A DNA stretch of 64,000 nt from Betaproteobacteria bacterium (GTDB taxonomy: Bacteria; Pseudomonadota; Gammaproteobacteria; Burkholderiales; SG8-41), in the NCBI GenBank assembly GCA_016192825.1, contig JACPTK010000033.1:1-64000 (forward strand), read 5' to 3'. The translations under genes and the position numbers were made by a program. Under the pieces are notes generated by a model. The model was given only the letters and a program-made list of their open reading frames with translations. It made no database searches and had not been told where the DNA came from. The stretch's first letter is position 1. Each line of letters begins with the position of its first letter. Positions 53,082 to 61,165 of the stretch are shown one piece after another.

Positions 53082-54104
53082 ATGTCGAGAACCACGGGCT
53101 CGCACACGGCAGCCGAACGCCGGCTGGTCGTCTACTCGGCCGCTGAAAGACGCTACTGCGCCGGATTGCTCGAGGGCTTCGCCGCGCGCCACCCGGGCAT
53201 CGAGGTCGCGTTTCGCGACGGCATCAGTGTCGCCCTGCACCAGCGCTACCTGGAAACACTCGCGGCGGGCCAGCCGGAGGCCGATGTCCTCTGGAGTTCG
53301 GCCATGGACCTGCAGATGGGCCTCGTTCTGAAGGGCGATGCGCAGCCGCACCGGAGCCCCGAGGCGCACGATCTTCCCGCGGGCGCCGTGTACCGGGACT
53401 TGGCCTACGCGACGACGCTCGAGCCTCTCCTGACGCTGGTCAATCGCGGCCACTTCGACGCCCGTGTTCCCGCCGGCTCGCTCGCCGAACTGACCACCGC
53501 GCTCGAAAGCGATCCGGAGCGGTTCCGCGGCCGTGTCGCGTCCTACGACATCGAGCGCAACGGTCTGGGCTTTCTTGCCTTGCTGCACGAGAGCCTGCGC
53601 AGCGTGGATTTCGGCGCATTCATGCGAATCCTGACTGCGTGCAAACCGAAGGTGTTCGGCTCGAACCCGGCGCTCGTGGAGGAAGTGGCCAGCGGCCGCG
53701 CCGCCCTCGGCTACCACGTGCTCGCGTCCTACGCCGTGCGCGCGGTTCGCTCCAATCCGTCGCTTGGGATTGCCGCATCGAGCGCGCCTCCGCTCGCGGT
53801 TTCGCGGGTGGCGTTCATCCCGGACAGCGCGCCGCACCCGAGCGCCGCTCGTTTTTTCGTGGACTACCTGCTGTCACAGGACGGGCAGCAGCGCCTGCGG
53901 GAGGCGGGGCTCTTTCCCATACGCCGGGAGCACGGCCCCGGGATTGCCCGCGAGGCGGACGCGGTCACGCCTATCCGGATCGACCGCAACTTCGGCGAAC
54001 TGCTCGATCAGCAGCGCCGGCTCAAGCTCTTGCGCCAATGGCGTGCCGCAGTCGCCGGGCGCACTGCTTCGGTTGCAACGCCCATCACAGGAGAACTCCC
54101 ATGA
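53082..54104 (+). CDS. Extracellular solute-binding-like protein without signal peptide
   Basis: A 340-residue Fe/thiamine-type (family 1) solute-binding fold: LVVYSAAERRYCAGLLEGFAA, AGQPEADVLWSSAMDLQM, GSNPALVEEVASGRAALGYHV and FVDYLLSQDGQQRLREAG. The first 20 residues are polar and Arg-rich, so no signal peptide. Related genes lacking a signal are found fused or next to sensor kinases; here it is divergent from IclR. Cytosolic sensing of the ligand is possible. Confidence 0.8.
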   Translation: MSRTTGSHTAAERRLVVYSAAERRYCAGLLEGFAARHPGIEVAFRDGISVALHQRYLETLAAGQPEADVLWSSAMDLQMGLVLKGDAQPHRSPEAHDLPAGAVYRDLAYATTLEPLLTLVNRGHFDARVPAGSLAELTTALESDPERFRGRVASYDIERNGLGFLALLHESLRSVDFGAFMRILTACKPKVFGSNPALVEEVASGRAALGYHVLASYAVRAVRSNPSLGIAASSAPPLAVSRVAFIPDSAPHPSAARFFVDYLLSQDGQQRLREAGLFPIRREHGPGIAREADAVTPIRIDRNFGELLDQQRRLKLLRQWRAAVAGRTASVATPITGELP

Positions 54105-54113
54105 TCAGAACCC

Positions 54114-54281
54114 TAAACTGTCCTACGACCCCTTGAAGGACTTCGTCCACGTGAGCCAGATCGCGGAATCGCCCTCGCGCGTCCGGTGACGAGCTCGCCG
54201 GCCGCGCATTCCCGCCGCGTCAGCGAGGAAATCAAGACCTGGAGGGACGTCATCGCCAGGGCCGGCGTGAAGCTGGAATGA
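54114..54281 (+). pseudogene. TctC/Bug receptor relic
   Basis: Two pieces remain: KLSYDPLKDFVHVSQIAESP (the LPYDPxxDFxPV region) and, after a stop and a frame change, EEIKTWRDVIARAGVKLE, the usual Bug C-terminus. Nearly 200 residues between are deleted. The 3' end overlaps the ATG of the next gene. Confidence 0.75.
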
Positions 54282-55678
54282 GCGCGGTCCGCCGGGAAAC
54301 GGCAATTTACGGCACAAGGAAATCCCGCTTGAAAGACATCACGAAGACACTTGCGCGTTACGCCCATGCATCGCGGTTCGACACGCTGCCTCCGGCCGTG
54401 CGACACGAGGGCGCGCGCGCGTTCGTCAATTGGATCGGCTGCGCCGCCGGCGGCTCCAGAGAACAAGACGTGCAGTTGATGCTGGAGCTGCTTTCCGAAT
54501 TCAACGGGGCGAAGGAAGCGACGATCGTCGGCCGCAGCGAAAAGCTGGACGCGCTGAACGCCACTTTGATCAACTCGATGAGTTCCGCCGCGCTGGCGTT
54601 CAATGACACGCACCATCCGACCGTGGCGCACCCGACGAGCCCGGTCGCAGCGGCACTGCTCGCGCTGGCGGAACGCCGGCCGCTGACGGGCCCCGGATTG
54701 CTTCACGCGCTCATCCTCGGTATCGAAATACAATGCCGCGTGGGCAACATACTGTGCGTGCCGCCGGCGGAATGCCAGGTCGGGTTGTCTACGCAGGGAC
54801 TGCTGGGCGGCATCGGCGCGGCGGTCGCCGCGGGGAAGGTTCTGGGACTGGACGAGAACGGCATGGCAACGGCGATCGGTCTCGCCGCCAACCAGGCGAG
54901 CGGCCTGCGGGAATCTCAATCCACGATGGGCAGCCATTTCATCCCGGGCAACGCTGCGCGTTGCGGGTTGCTGGCCGCGCTGCTGGCAGAGCGGGGATTC
55001 ACCTGCTCGGACTCGATGATCGAAGGGCCGAAGGGCTTCGCCGTCTCCTACGGCAGCCGTCCCAATTTCGATGTGGCCGTGGAGAAGCTGGGGCAGTCGT
55101 TTGAGATTTCGACTCTCGCCTACAAGCCGTACCCGTCCGGTGTCGTGATCCATCCGATCATCGACGCATGCCTGGAGATTGCGAGAAGCCATTCATTCGA
55201 AGCGGCCCGGATCGAGCGCATCGAGCTGACCGTCAATCCGCTCGCCGTGAAGCTCACGGACATCGTCGATCCTGCGGATCGCGGCCAGGGGCTGGTCAGT
55301 TTCCAGCACTGGGCAGCCGTCGCGCTCATGCACGGAACCGCGGGAATCGCGCAAGTCACTGATGCCGTTGTCCGCGACCCGGTGGTGCGCAAGCTGCGGC
55401 GCAAGGTCACCTTCACGGCCACCGAGAGCATGGGGCGCGAGTCGGCGAGCGCGCGCGTCCTGCTCGAGGATGGCAGGAGCCTGCAGGCCGGCGTTCTGCA
55501 TTGCCGCGGCAGCAGCGGCCGGCCGATGACCGACGAGGACATCACGGAAAAAACCCGGGGCCAGCTGAGAACCGTTTTCCCGGATGACGCGGCCGAGCGC
55601 GTTCTTGCCCAATCCTGGCGCATCGGGGAATGTCCGCTGGTCAGCCAGTACTGCAAAGCGCTCGCCGGGGCGGGGTAG
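54278..55678 (+). CDS. MmgE/PrpD family protein
   Basis: A 466-residue enzyme from ATG 54278. The true start may be TTG 54329, which follows AAGGA and leaves LKDITKTLARYA, like the short N-termini of relatives. FNDTHHPTVAHPTSPVAAALL (about 108-128) and LAYKPYPSGVVIHPIIDA (about 285-302) are the conserved regions. Follows the TctC relic directly, so an ancestral TctC-MmgE pair has been broken. Confidence 0.88.
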   Translation: MSAVRRETAIYGTRKSRLKDITKTLARYAHASRFDTLPPAVRHEGARAFVNWIGCAAGGSREQDVQLMLELLSEFNGAKEATIVGRSEKLDALNATLINSMSSAALAFNDTHHPTVAHPTSPVAAALLALAERRPLTGPGLLHALILGIEIQCRVGNILCVPPAECQVGLSTQGLLGGIGAAVAAGKVLGLDENGMATAIGLAANQASGLRESQSTMGSHFIPGNAARCGLLAALLAERGFTCSDSMIEGPKGFAVSYGSRPNFDVAVEKLGQSFEISTLAYKPYPSGVVIHPIIDACLEIARSHSFEAARIERIELTVNPLAVKLTDIVDPADRGQGLVSFQHWAAVALMHGTAGIAQVTDAVVRDPVVRKLRRKVTFTATESMGRESASARVLLEDGRSLQAGVLHCRGSSGRPMTDEDITEKTRGQLRTVFPDDAAERVLAQSWRIGECPLVSQYCKALAGAG

Positions 55679-55839
55679 CTTCGCGGTATTTCGGCGCTGC
55701 GCTTCGCGCCTTTCAGATTTCCGGCACCGTCACCTTGCAGCAGGCGGATCGACCGCCGGCTCGCTCCGCACTCGATCTCATAGCGCCTGGCGAGCGTGCC
55801 AGCGGAATCGATCAGGTGATCTGTCGGTGCCGCCCAGAG
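55679..55839. other. Non-coding remnant between two genes
   Basis: No gene or clear structure is seen in this short gap; it may be degraded coding sequence. Confidence 0.3.
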
Positions 55840-56172
55840 TCACTTCCTGATGCTATTCGCCCAGCGGGCGGGTAACACGCTCTGATCCTGAGCCCCCTGC
55901 CCGCTGCGAGCGGCCTCCTCGAAGCACTTGAGCGCGAGCTTCATGCGCGCGCCCGACCCCACCGGGCCGACGTGCTCGAACCGCCGGCACATCTGCTCCA
56001 GCAGCAGCTTCACCCGCGCCACGTCCGCCTCCGCGCCGCCGACGAAGCCGAACAGCTTGCCTTCCCGCGCCGGCCCCGTGGTCCCGCCGACCGGGCACTC
56101 GACCAGCGACCCGCGCTTCTGCTTCACCCCGGCTTCGAGCGCGGTCTCGACTTCGGGCCGGACGGTGCTCAT
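55840..56172 (-). pseudogene. 3-hydroxyisobutyrate dehydrogenase-like fragment
   Basis: A 110-residue frame from ATG 56172 covers the mid-part of 6-phosphogluconate/3-hydroxyisobutyrate dehydrogenases: CPVGGTTGPAREGKLFGFVG and VGPVGSGARMKLAL. The N-terminal Rossmann fold and the catalytic-Lys helix that follows are missing. The palindromic element at 56173 directly abuts its upstream end. Confidence 0.8.
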
Positions 56173-56384
56173 CTAGGAGTTTGTCGGACTTAGGACCGAC
56201 AAACTCCTAAATGCAAAACCGCCTGCGCTAGAACGCAAGAAAAAGGCAGTGAAAACCTTATTTTCAGCCTGCTCGCGTGCCCGTTAGAGACTAATAAGGG
56301 TCGTCATCCCGTATTTCATTTGAAATTCGCAGGCGGTTTTGCTGTGAGCAGCCTGTCGGAGTGCCAAGTCCGACAGGCTGCTAG
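56173..56384. repeat. Palindrome-flanked repeat element, copy 2 (212 bp)
   Basis: Palindromes at 56173-56210 (core GTTTGTCGGACTTAGGACCG) and 56347-56382 flank a centre with a perfect 15-bp inner inverted repeat, GCAAAACCGCCTGCG (56213-56227) / CGCAGGCGGTTTTGC (56328-56342). The architecture and several central words match copy 1 (10266-10473). CTAG at 56381-56384 contains the stop codon of the PrpD gene. Confidence 0.78.
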
Positions 56385-57814
56385 ACCGCAAAGAGGTCCA
56401 TGAACACTTTCACCGGGACCGACATGAGCCGGCCCGGATCGGCGCATAGCGCCAGGATCCGCTGCGCGCGGCGCCGCGAAAAATGCCGCGTGACGCTCGA
56501 CCGGAACTTCTCTTCCACCAACGGAAGCCCCTCGCTGCGACGCCGCGGATGGCCGAGCGGGTAGTCGACGCGGATCTCCGGGGTCTTGCTGCCGTCGCGG
56601 AATTCGATCTGAATCGCATTCGCGTTCGCGCGCTTGCGTGCATCGTAGAAGTCCCGCGTGAACCCCTTGTCCTCGGTTACGACCATCCTGGCTCGCAGTC
56701 GATCGATCCGCCGATCCGCGGCGACCCTGTCCCGGTAATCGTTCGCTTCGAGCCTGCCCTTGAGCAGCACCACGGCCAGGATGTATTGCAGGCAATGGTC
56801 GCGGTCGGCTGCGTTGCTCAGCCGCCCTTTCTTGTCGGCCGTCTGCAGGGTCCGCTTGTGCGTCCGGATACGAACCGCCTTCACCTCGTTCCATCGGCTC
56901 CCGATCAGGGGGCGCAGCTTCAACGCGCATTCGATCGCCGTCTGCGTATGGAACTGGGCCGGGAAAGGAACCTTGAACAGGATGTTCTCCACGATATACG
57001 TGTCCAGCGGCCGGGCTATCACGATCGGCCTGCCGCGCAGCAACGCATCGCAGAATCCCCAGCGTGGAGCGGACAGCGCGCGCGGATAACCCATTTCGCC
57101 CAGCACCGCAAGCATCGCATGCGTCACGCCCCGCCTCGTCGCGTCACCCGACGCCCAGGACTTGCGCCACCCGGTATCGTGCCCGATGCGAAACATCCGT
57201 GGACTGACCCCATCGAGCCACGCATTGGACAACGCATTCACGATCTGCTCGCGCGTCCCGCCGAGCAGACGCGTCGCGACCGCGGTCGACGCGATGTTCA
57301 CGAAACCGGTCGAATCCAGCCCCACGCCGACAAGACTGTTCTCGATCTGCAGAACGCCCTGGATCTCGTAGGCCTTGATGAGCGCGGTCAGCACGTCTCG
57401 AACGGTCAGCCCGCGCCCGCCGCGCGCGGCACCGTTGCGGCTGACGTAATCGGACACGGCCAGGATGGCGCCCAGGTTGTCGGAGGGATGTCCTCCCTCG
57501 GCGGCAAACCAGGCATCGTTGTAATCCAGCCAGCGGATGGCCGCGCCGATATCGAACGCGGCTTTCAGGGGATCGAGCCTGAAACGCGTGCCGGGAACGC
57601 GCGCGCCGTTCGGCAGCGTGGCGCGCGGAACGACGGGACCGAGCAGCTTCGTGCATTCCGGATGCTCGAGCGCCTGCAGGGCGCAGGCGAGCGCGTCCAG
57701 CAGGCAGTAGCGCGCGATTTCATATGCCGGCTTGCTGGTGATCCTGTGCCGCGTGACGTACTCGGCGATGCGCCTCAGGACGGGGTCCGCCCCCGCCGTG
57801 CTCCCGGAACTCAT
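56381..57814 (-). CDS. PrpD-type MmgE/PrpD protein (2-methylcitrate dehydratase-like)
   Basis: A 477-residue enzyme from ATG 57814. It is nearer to true PrpD than the others: RWLDYNDAWFAAEGGHPSDNLGAILAVSDY (about 93-122), WRKSWASGDATRRGV (about 218-232) and a DYPLGHPRRRSEGLPLVEEKF tail (about 424-444). PrpD dehydrates 2-methylcitrate in propionate use; no prpB or prpC is near, so the substrate may differ. The stop codon lies in the repeat element. It overlaps the SMP-30 gene by 4 bp. Confidence 0.88.
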   Translation of the reverse strand: MSSGSTAGADPVLRRIAEYVTRHRITSKPAYEIARYCLLDALACALQALEHPECTKLLGPVVPRATLPNGARVPGTRFRLDPLKAAFDIGAAIRWLDYNDAWFAAEGGHPSDNLGAILAVSDYVSRNGAARGGRGLTVRDVLTALIKAYEIQGVLQIENSLVGVGLDSTGFVNIASTAVATRLLGGTREQIVNALSNAWLDGVSPRMFRIGHDTGWRKSWASGDATRRGVTHAMLAVLGEMGYPRALSAPRWGFCDALLRGRPIVIARPLDTYIVENILFKVPFPAQFHTQTAIECALKLRPLIGSRWNEVKAVRIRTHKRTLQTADKKGRLSNAADRDHCLQYILAVVLLKGRLEANDYRDRVAADRRIDRLRARMVVTEDKGFTRDFYDARKRANANAIQIEFRDGSKTPEIRVDYPLGHPRRRSEGLPLVEEKFRSSVTRHFSRRRAQRILALCADPGRLMSVPVKVFMDLFAV

Positions 57815-58710
57815 CTGTGCGAATACATGAGCTTGCCGGCGACCGGCATGCGCGCCGTCAGGATGTTGCCTTTCGCCGAGTCGACGATGTAGAGCGTCTT
57901 CCGATCCCCGCCGCCATAGGCGATGTTGGTCGTCATCTCCCCGGCGCAGGAGTTCACCTGATGGAGCGGAACCCCGCGCTTGCTGAACAGCCACACGATG
58001 CCCAGGCCCGGATGCGTGACCGCGACGTTGCCTTCCTCATCGAGCGCGAGACCATCGGGCCCGGCGCTGAAAAGCTGCACGAACAGGCCCACCTTGCTCG
58101 TGACGCCGGAATCGTCCAGCGGGATGCGCCAGACCGCATTGGCGCGGGTGACCGCGACAAACAACGACGTCTCGCGCACATTGAACACGAGCCCGTTCGG
58201 GCTGGGGATCGTGCCGATGAGGCAATCCAGGCGGCCCGACGCGGTATAGCGGTAAACGCAGCCGGTCGGATCGTGGAGGCCGGTCTGCCCCTGGTCGGTA
58301 AAATACAGGTCGCCGTTCCTGTCGAAGATGAGGTCGTTGACTCCCTTGAAGCGCTGTTTTCCGGGACCCTCGAGAAACGGCGTCACCTTGCCGGCCTTCT
58401 CGTCGAGCAACAGAATACCGTTGCGGTGGTCGGCGATGAAAATGCGGCCTTCCTTGTCGATCGCGAGCCCGTTCGGCTCTCCGTCGTATTCAACGACGAT
58501 CTCCCACTCGCCGCGCGGCGAAATCCGGTAGACGCGCCCCATGGGGATGTCGACGCAGTAGAGATTGCCCGCGCGGTCGAACGACGGCCCTTCGAGGAAC
58601 GTCCTGCGCTTGCGTTTCGAAGTCGATGACTTCGCCGTCTCGCGTAATTCGTCCGGCAAGGTCGTGAATATTTCCGTTTCGATCGGTCGGGGCGGCGGGC
58701 CGAAATACAT
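57811..58710 (-). CDS. SMP-30/gluconolactonase family protein
   Basis: A 299-residue six-bladed propeller lactonase. LEGPSFDRAGNLYCVD (about 39), EPNGLAIDKEGRIFIAD (about 76), GVNDLIFDRNGDLYFTD (about 123) and IPSPNGLVF (about 167) carry the Ca-binding Glu, Asn and Asp. Hydrolyses a lactone of the pathway. Translationally coupled to the PrpD gene. Confidence 0.88.
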   Translation of the reverse strand: MYFGPPPRPIETEIFTTLPDELRETAKSSTSKRKRRTFLEGPSFDRAGNLYCVDIPMGRVYRISPRGEWEIVVEYDGEPNGLAIDKEGRIFIADHRNGILLLDEKAGKVTPFLEGPGKQRFKGVNDLIFDRNGDLYFTDQGQTGLHDPTGCVYRYTASGRLDCLIGTIPSPNGLVFNVRETSLFVAVTRANAVWRIPLDDSGVTSKVGLFVQLFSAGPDGLALDEEGNVAVTHPGLGIVWLFSKRGVPLHQVNSCAGEMTTNIAYGGGDRKTLYIVDSAKGNILTARMPVAGKLMYSHR

Positions 58711-58755
58711 GCAAAATCCTCCTGGGCGCTGAGCGGTGATCGGCAGGACGGAAGC

Positions 58756-59961
58756 CTATACCACCCCGGCGCGGCGAAGCCGGGCGATCTCGTCGCCCGA
58801 GTAGCCGGCGGCGCGCAACACGCTGTCGGTGTCCTGCCCCAGCGCGGGGGGCGGGCGGTCGACGTCGGGCTGTTCCCGGCTGAAGCGAAAGCCGACCCGC
58901 GTGACCGCGATCTCCCTCCCGACAGCGGGCGCGTCCGCAAAGCGCTTGATGAGCTCGCGGGCCTCGAGGTGGGGATGCCGCAGGATGTCCGGCACGCCGA
59001 GTATCGGTCCCGCGGGCACGCCGGCCTCGTGGAACAGCCGTTCCCACTGGTCCGCGCTCCGTGCTTGCAGCGCTTCCTCCAGCAGCTTTCGCAGCTCCGC
59101 GCGATGCGCGATGCGCGCGTTGCGGTCGGCAAAACGCGGATCCCTTGCCAGCCCGGGCCGGCCGATGACGTCGCACAGGCTCTCCCATTGCTTCTGCTCG
59201 TTATTCACGATGTTCAGCAGCCCGCTTCCGGTCCTGAAGGTTCCCGACGGGCTCGCCGTGTGATTCTCGTTGCCCATGGGGACCGGGACCTTGCCGGCAT
59301 TGAGATAGTTCGAAATGGGCCACGTCGCCATCGTGGCAAGCGACGAATCGAGCATCGAAACGTCGATCATGTCGCCTTCGCCGGTTTGCCGCCTGCGGTA
59401 AAGCGCGGCCGTGACCGCGAACGCGGCCGTCATGGCGGCCATCGTGTCGCAGACGATATAGCCGGCGCGCGTGGGCGCCGTGTCTTCGCTGCCAGTGAGG
59501 CTCATGATGCCGCAGAACCCCTGGATGATCTGATCGTAACTGGGTCTTTGGGCAAGGGGTCCTTCCTGGCCGAACCCGGAAATTGCGCAATAGACGATGC
59601 CGGGGTTGACCTCCCGCAGCACCGGATAGTCCAGGCCGAGCTTCTTCATGGTGCCGGGCCGGAAGTTCTCGAGGACGACGTCGGCCGCACGCAGCAGGCG
59701 CTTGAAGACTTCCCTGCCCTGCTCGTCCTTGAGATTGAGCGTCAGGGACTTCTTGCCGGCATTGAGCGCGAGAAACGATGCGCCCATGCCCTTCTGTCCA
59801 AGAGCCGGGTCCGCGCCCATCTTGCGGGCGAGGTCGCCCGACCCCGGCACTTCGATCTTGATGACTTCCGCGCCGAGCATGGCGAATTGATAGGAAGCAA
59901 GGGGCCCGGCGACCACGTTGGTCAAATCGAGCACCCGCACGCCGCTCAAAGGCAATGCCAT
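58756..59961 (-). CDS. Family III CoA-transferase (CaiB/BaiF), copy 1
   Basis: A 401-residue cytosolic enzyme from ATG 59961. VLDLTNVVAGPLASYQFAMLGAEVIKIE, NFRPGTMKKLGLDY and RPSYDQIIQGFCGIM; the Asp in SYDQ (about 155) corresponds to the catalytic Asp of formyl-CoA transferase. Transfers CoA to an organic acid. In a row with HMG-CoA lyase (45 bp upstream) and SMP-30, fits acid activation and cleavage. Confidence 0.92.
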   Translation of the reverse strand: MALPLSGVRVLDLTNVVAGPLASYQFAMLGAEVIKIEVPGSGDLARKMGADPALGQKGMGASFLALNAGKKSLTLNLKDEQGREVFKRLLRAADVVLENFRPGTMKKLGLDYPVLREVNPGIVYCAISGFGQEGPLAQRPSYDQIIQGFCGIMSLTGSEDTAPTRAGYIVCDTMAAMTAAFAVTAALYRRRQTGEGDMIDVSMLDSSLATMATWPISNYLNAGKVPVPMGNENHTASPSGTFRTGSGLLNIVNNEQKQWESLCDVIGRPGLARDPRFADRNARIAHRAELRKLLEEALQARSADQWERLFHEAGVPAGPILGVPDILRHPHLEARELIKRFADAPAVGREIAVTRVGFRFSREQPDVDRPPPALGQDTDSVLRAAGYSGDEIARLRRAGVV

Positions 59962-60006
59962 GGCTGGCTCCCGAAAACGCGACGCGCCGGGCCCCGGCAA
60001 GCCGGG

Positions 60007-60972
60007 CTACCGCGCTCGCCGCGACGCTTCACGCAGTCGCTCGAGGCTGCCGCCCTTCATCACGGAGCCGGGCAGCGGATGGCCCACGATATCCTCGGCC
60101 AGACGCGCGCACCCGATCATTTTCTCGAGGTCGATTCCCGTCTCGATGCCCAGCTCGTCGCACAGAAACACGAGATCCTCGGTGCAGACGTTGCCCGCCG
60201 CCCCCTTGTGCCCCGCGAACGGGCATCCGCCCAAGCCGCCGACGCATGCGTCGAACAGGACGACGCCCAGCTCGAGTCCGGCGTAGGCGTTTGCAATGCC
60301 CATGCCGCGCGTATCGTGGAGGTGCAGGTTGATCCTGATCTCGGGGTATTTCCCGCGGATCGCCCCGATCATCCGCTTGATGTGGAGCGGGGTCGCCCAG
60401 GCCATCGTGTCGGCCAGGGTGAGTTCCGTGATGTCCAGCCCATGCTCGCCCGCGATGTCGTACATCTCCCCGACCATGGCCACGACCCTGGGAACCGGAA
60501 TGTCGCCCTCGAAGTTGCAGCCGAACGCATTGGATATCGATCCGCGGCGGACCGGGATCCCCTGCTGCTTGTATTCGTCCAGCGCGCGATGCACGTATTC
60601 GACCTGCTGCGCGAGCGTGCGGTTGTTGTTCCGGAGCAGAAACTGCTCCGACGGGTAGAGGGATATCTTGCCTTCCAGCGTGAGCTTGCCGGTCGCGCGC
60701 GCGCGCTCCAGGCCCTTCTCGTTCAGCCACAGCCCGGTATATTCGACACCCGGCTTCGGCGCGAACCCGCGCACGACTTCCTCCGCATCCGCCATGCCCG
60801 GGACCCGCTTCGGATTGACGAAGGAGACGATCTGCATGTGCCGGACGCCCGTTTCGGAGAGCGCGTCGATCAGCTCGATCTTGCGGCCCGCCGGTATCGG
60901 GCCGGGCTCGATTTGAAAGCCCTCCCGCGGCCCCTCCTCTTTAATGACTATGGATTTCGGAAAGTCCGCCAT
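60007..60972 (-). CDS. Hydroxymethylglutaryl-CoA lyase family protein
   Basis: A 321-residue TIM-barrel lyase from ATG 60972. EEGPREGFQ (about 12; EVGPRDGLQ in HMG-CoA lyase), HLHDTRGMG (about 214) with metal His, and GLGGCPFAGHKGAAGNVCTEDLVF (about 244) with the catalytic Cys. Cleaves a 3-hydroxy-3-methyl acyl-CoA, such as HMG-CoA or citramalyl-type CoA, giving acetyl-CoA or pyruvate. Follows the pattern CoA-transferase + lyase. Confidence 0.9.
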   Translation of the reverse strand: MADFPKSIVIKEEGPREGFQIEPGPIPAGRKIELIDALSETGVRHMQIVSFVNPKRVPGMADAEEVVRGFAPKPGVEYTGLWLNEKGLERARATGKLTLEGKISLYPSEQFLLRNNNRTLAQQVEYVHRALDEYKQQGIPVRRGSISNAFGCNFEGDIPVPRVVAMVGEMYDIAGEHGLDITELTLADTMAWATPLHIKRMIGAIRGKYPEIRINLHLHDTRGMGIANAYAGLELGVVLFDACVGGLGGCPFAGHKGAAGNVCTEDLVFLCDELGIETGIDLEKMIGCARLAEDIVGHPLPGSVMKGGSLERLREASRRAR

Positions 60973-61165
60973 CGTCGCCACCCACGCAACGCGCCCGCGG
61001 CCAGCCCCATCGGCGCAGTGTCTTGAGTTCCAGCCGGCGTGTAGCTTAACATCCGCCTCTATTCCGGAAAAACGGCAATGTGGAATTACCCATAACGTAT
61101 TGGAATAGCGCATACGCTGCGCCTGGCCGCATACTCGGTCCGGGCCCCTCAGCGAAGGAGAAACG
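60973..61165. promoter_or_regulatory. Divergent promoter region
   Basis: A 193-bp gap between the minus-strand HMG-CoA-lyase operon and the plus-strand MmgE/CoA-transferase pair. AT-rich around 61075-61115 with CATAACG and GGAATAGCGCATACG, but no clear -10/-35 pair. AAGGAGAAACG precedes the plus-strand start. Confidence 0.35.

Noticed and set aside
58969-61026. A 685-codon open frame on the plus strand
   Set aside because: Antisense to the CoA-transferase and HMG-CoA lyase genes, low-complexity Arg/His-rich translation, no motif.
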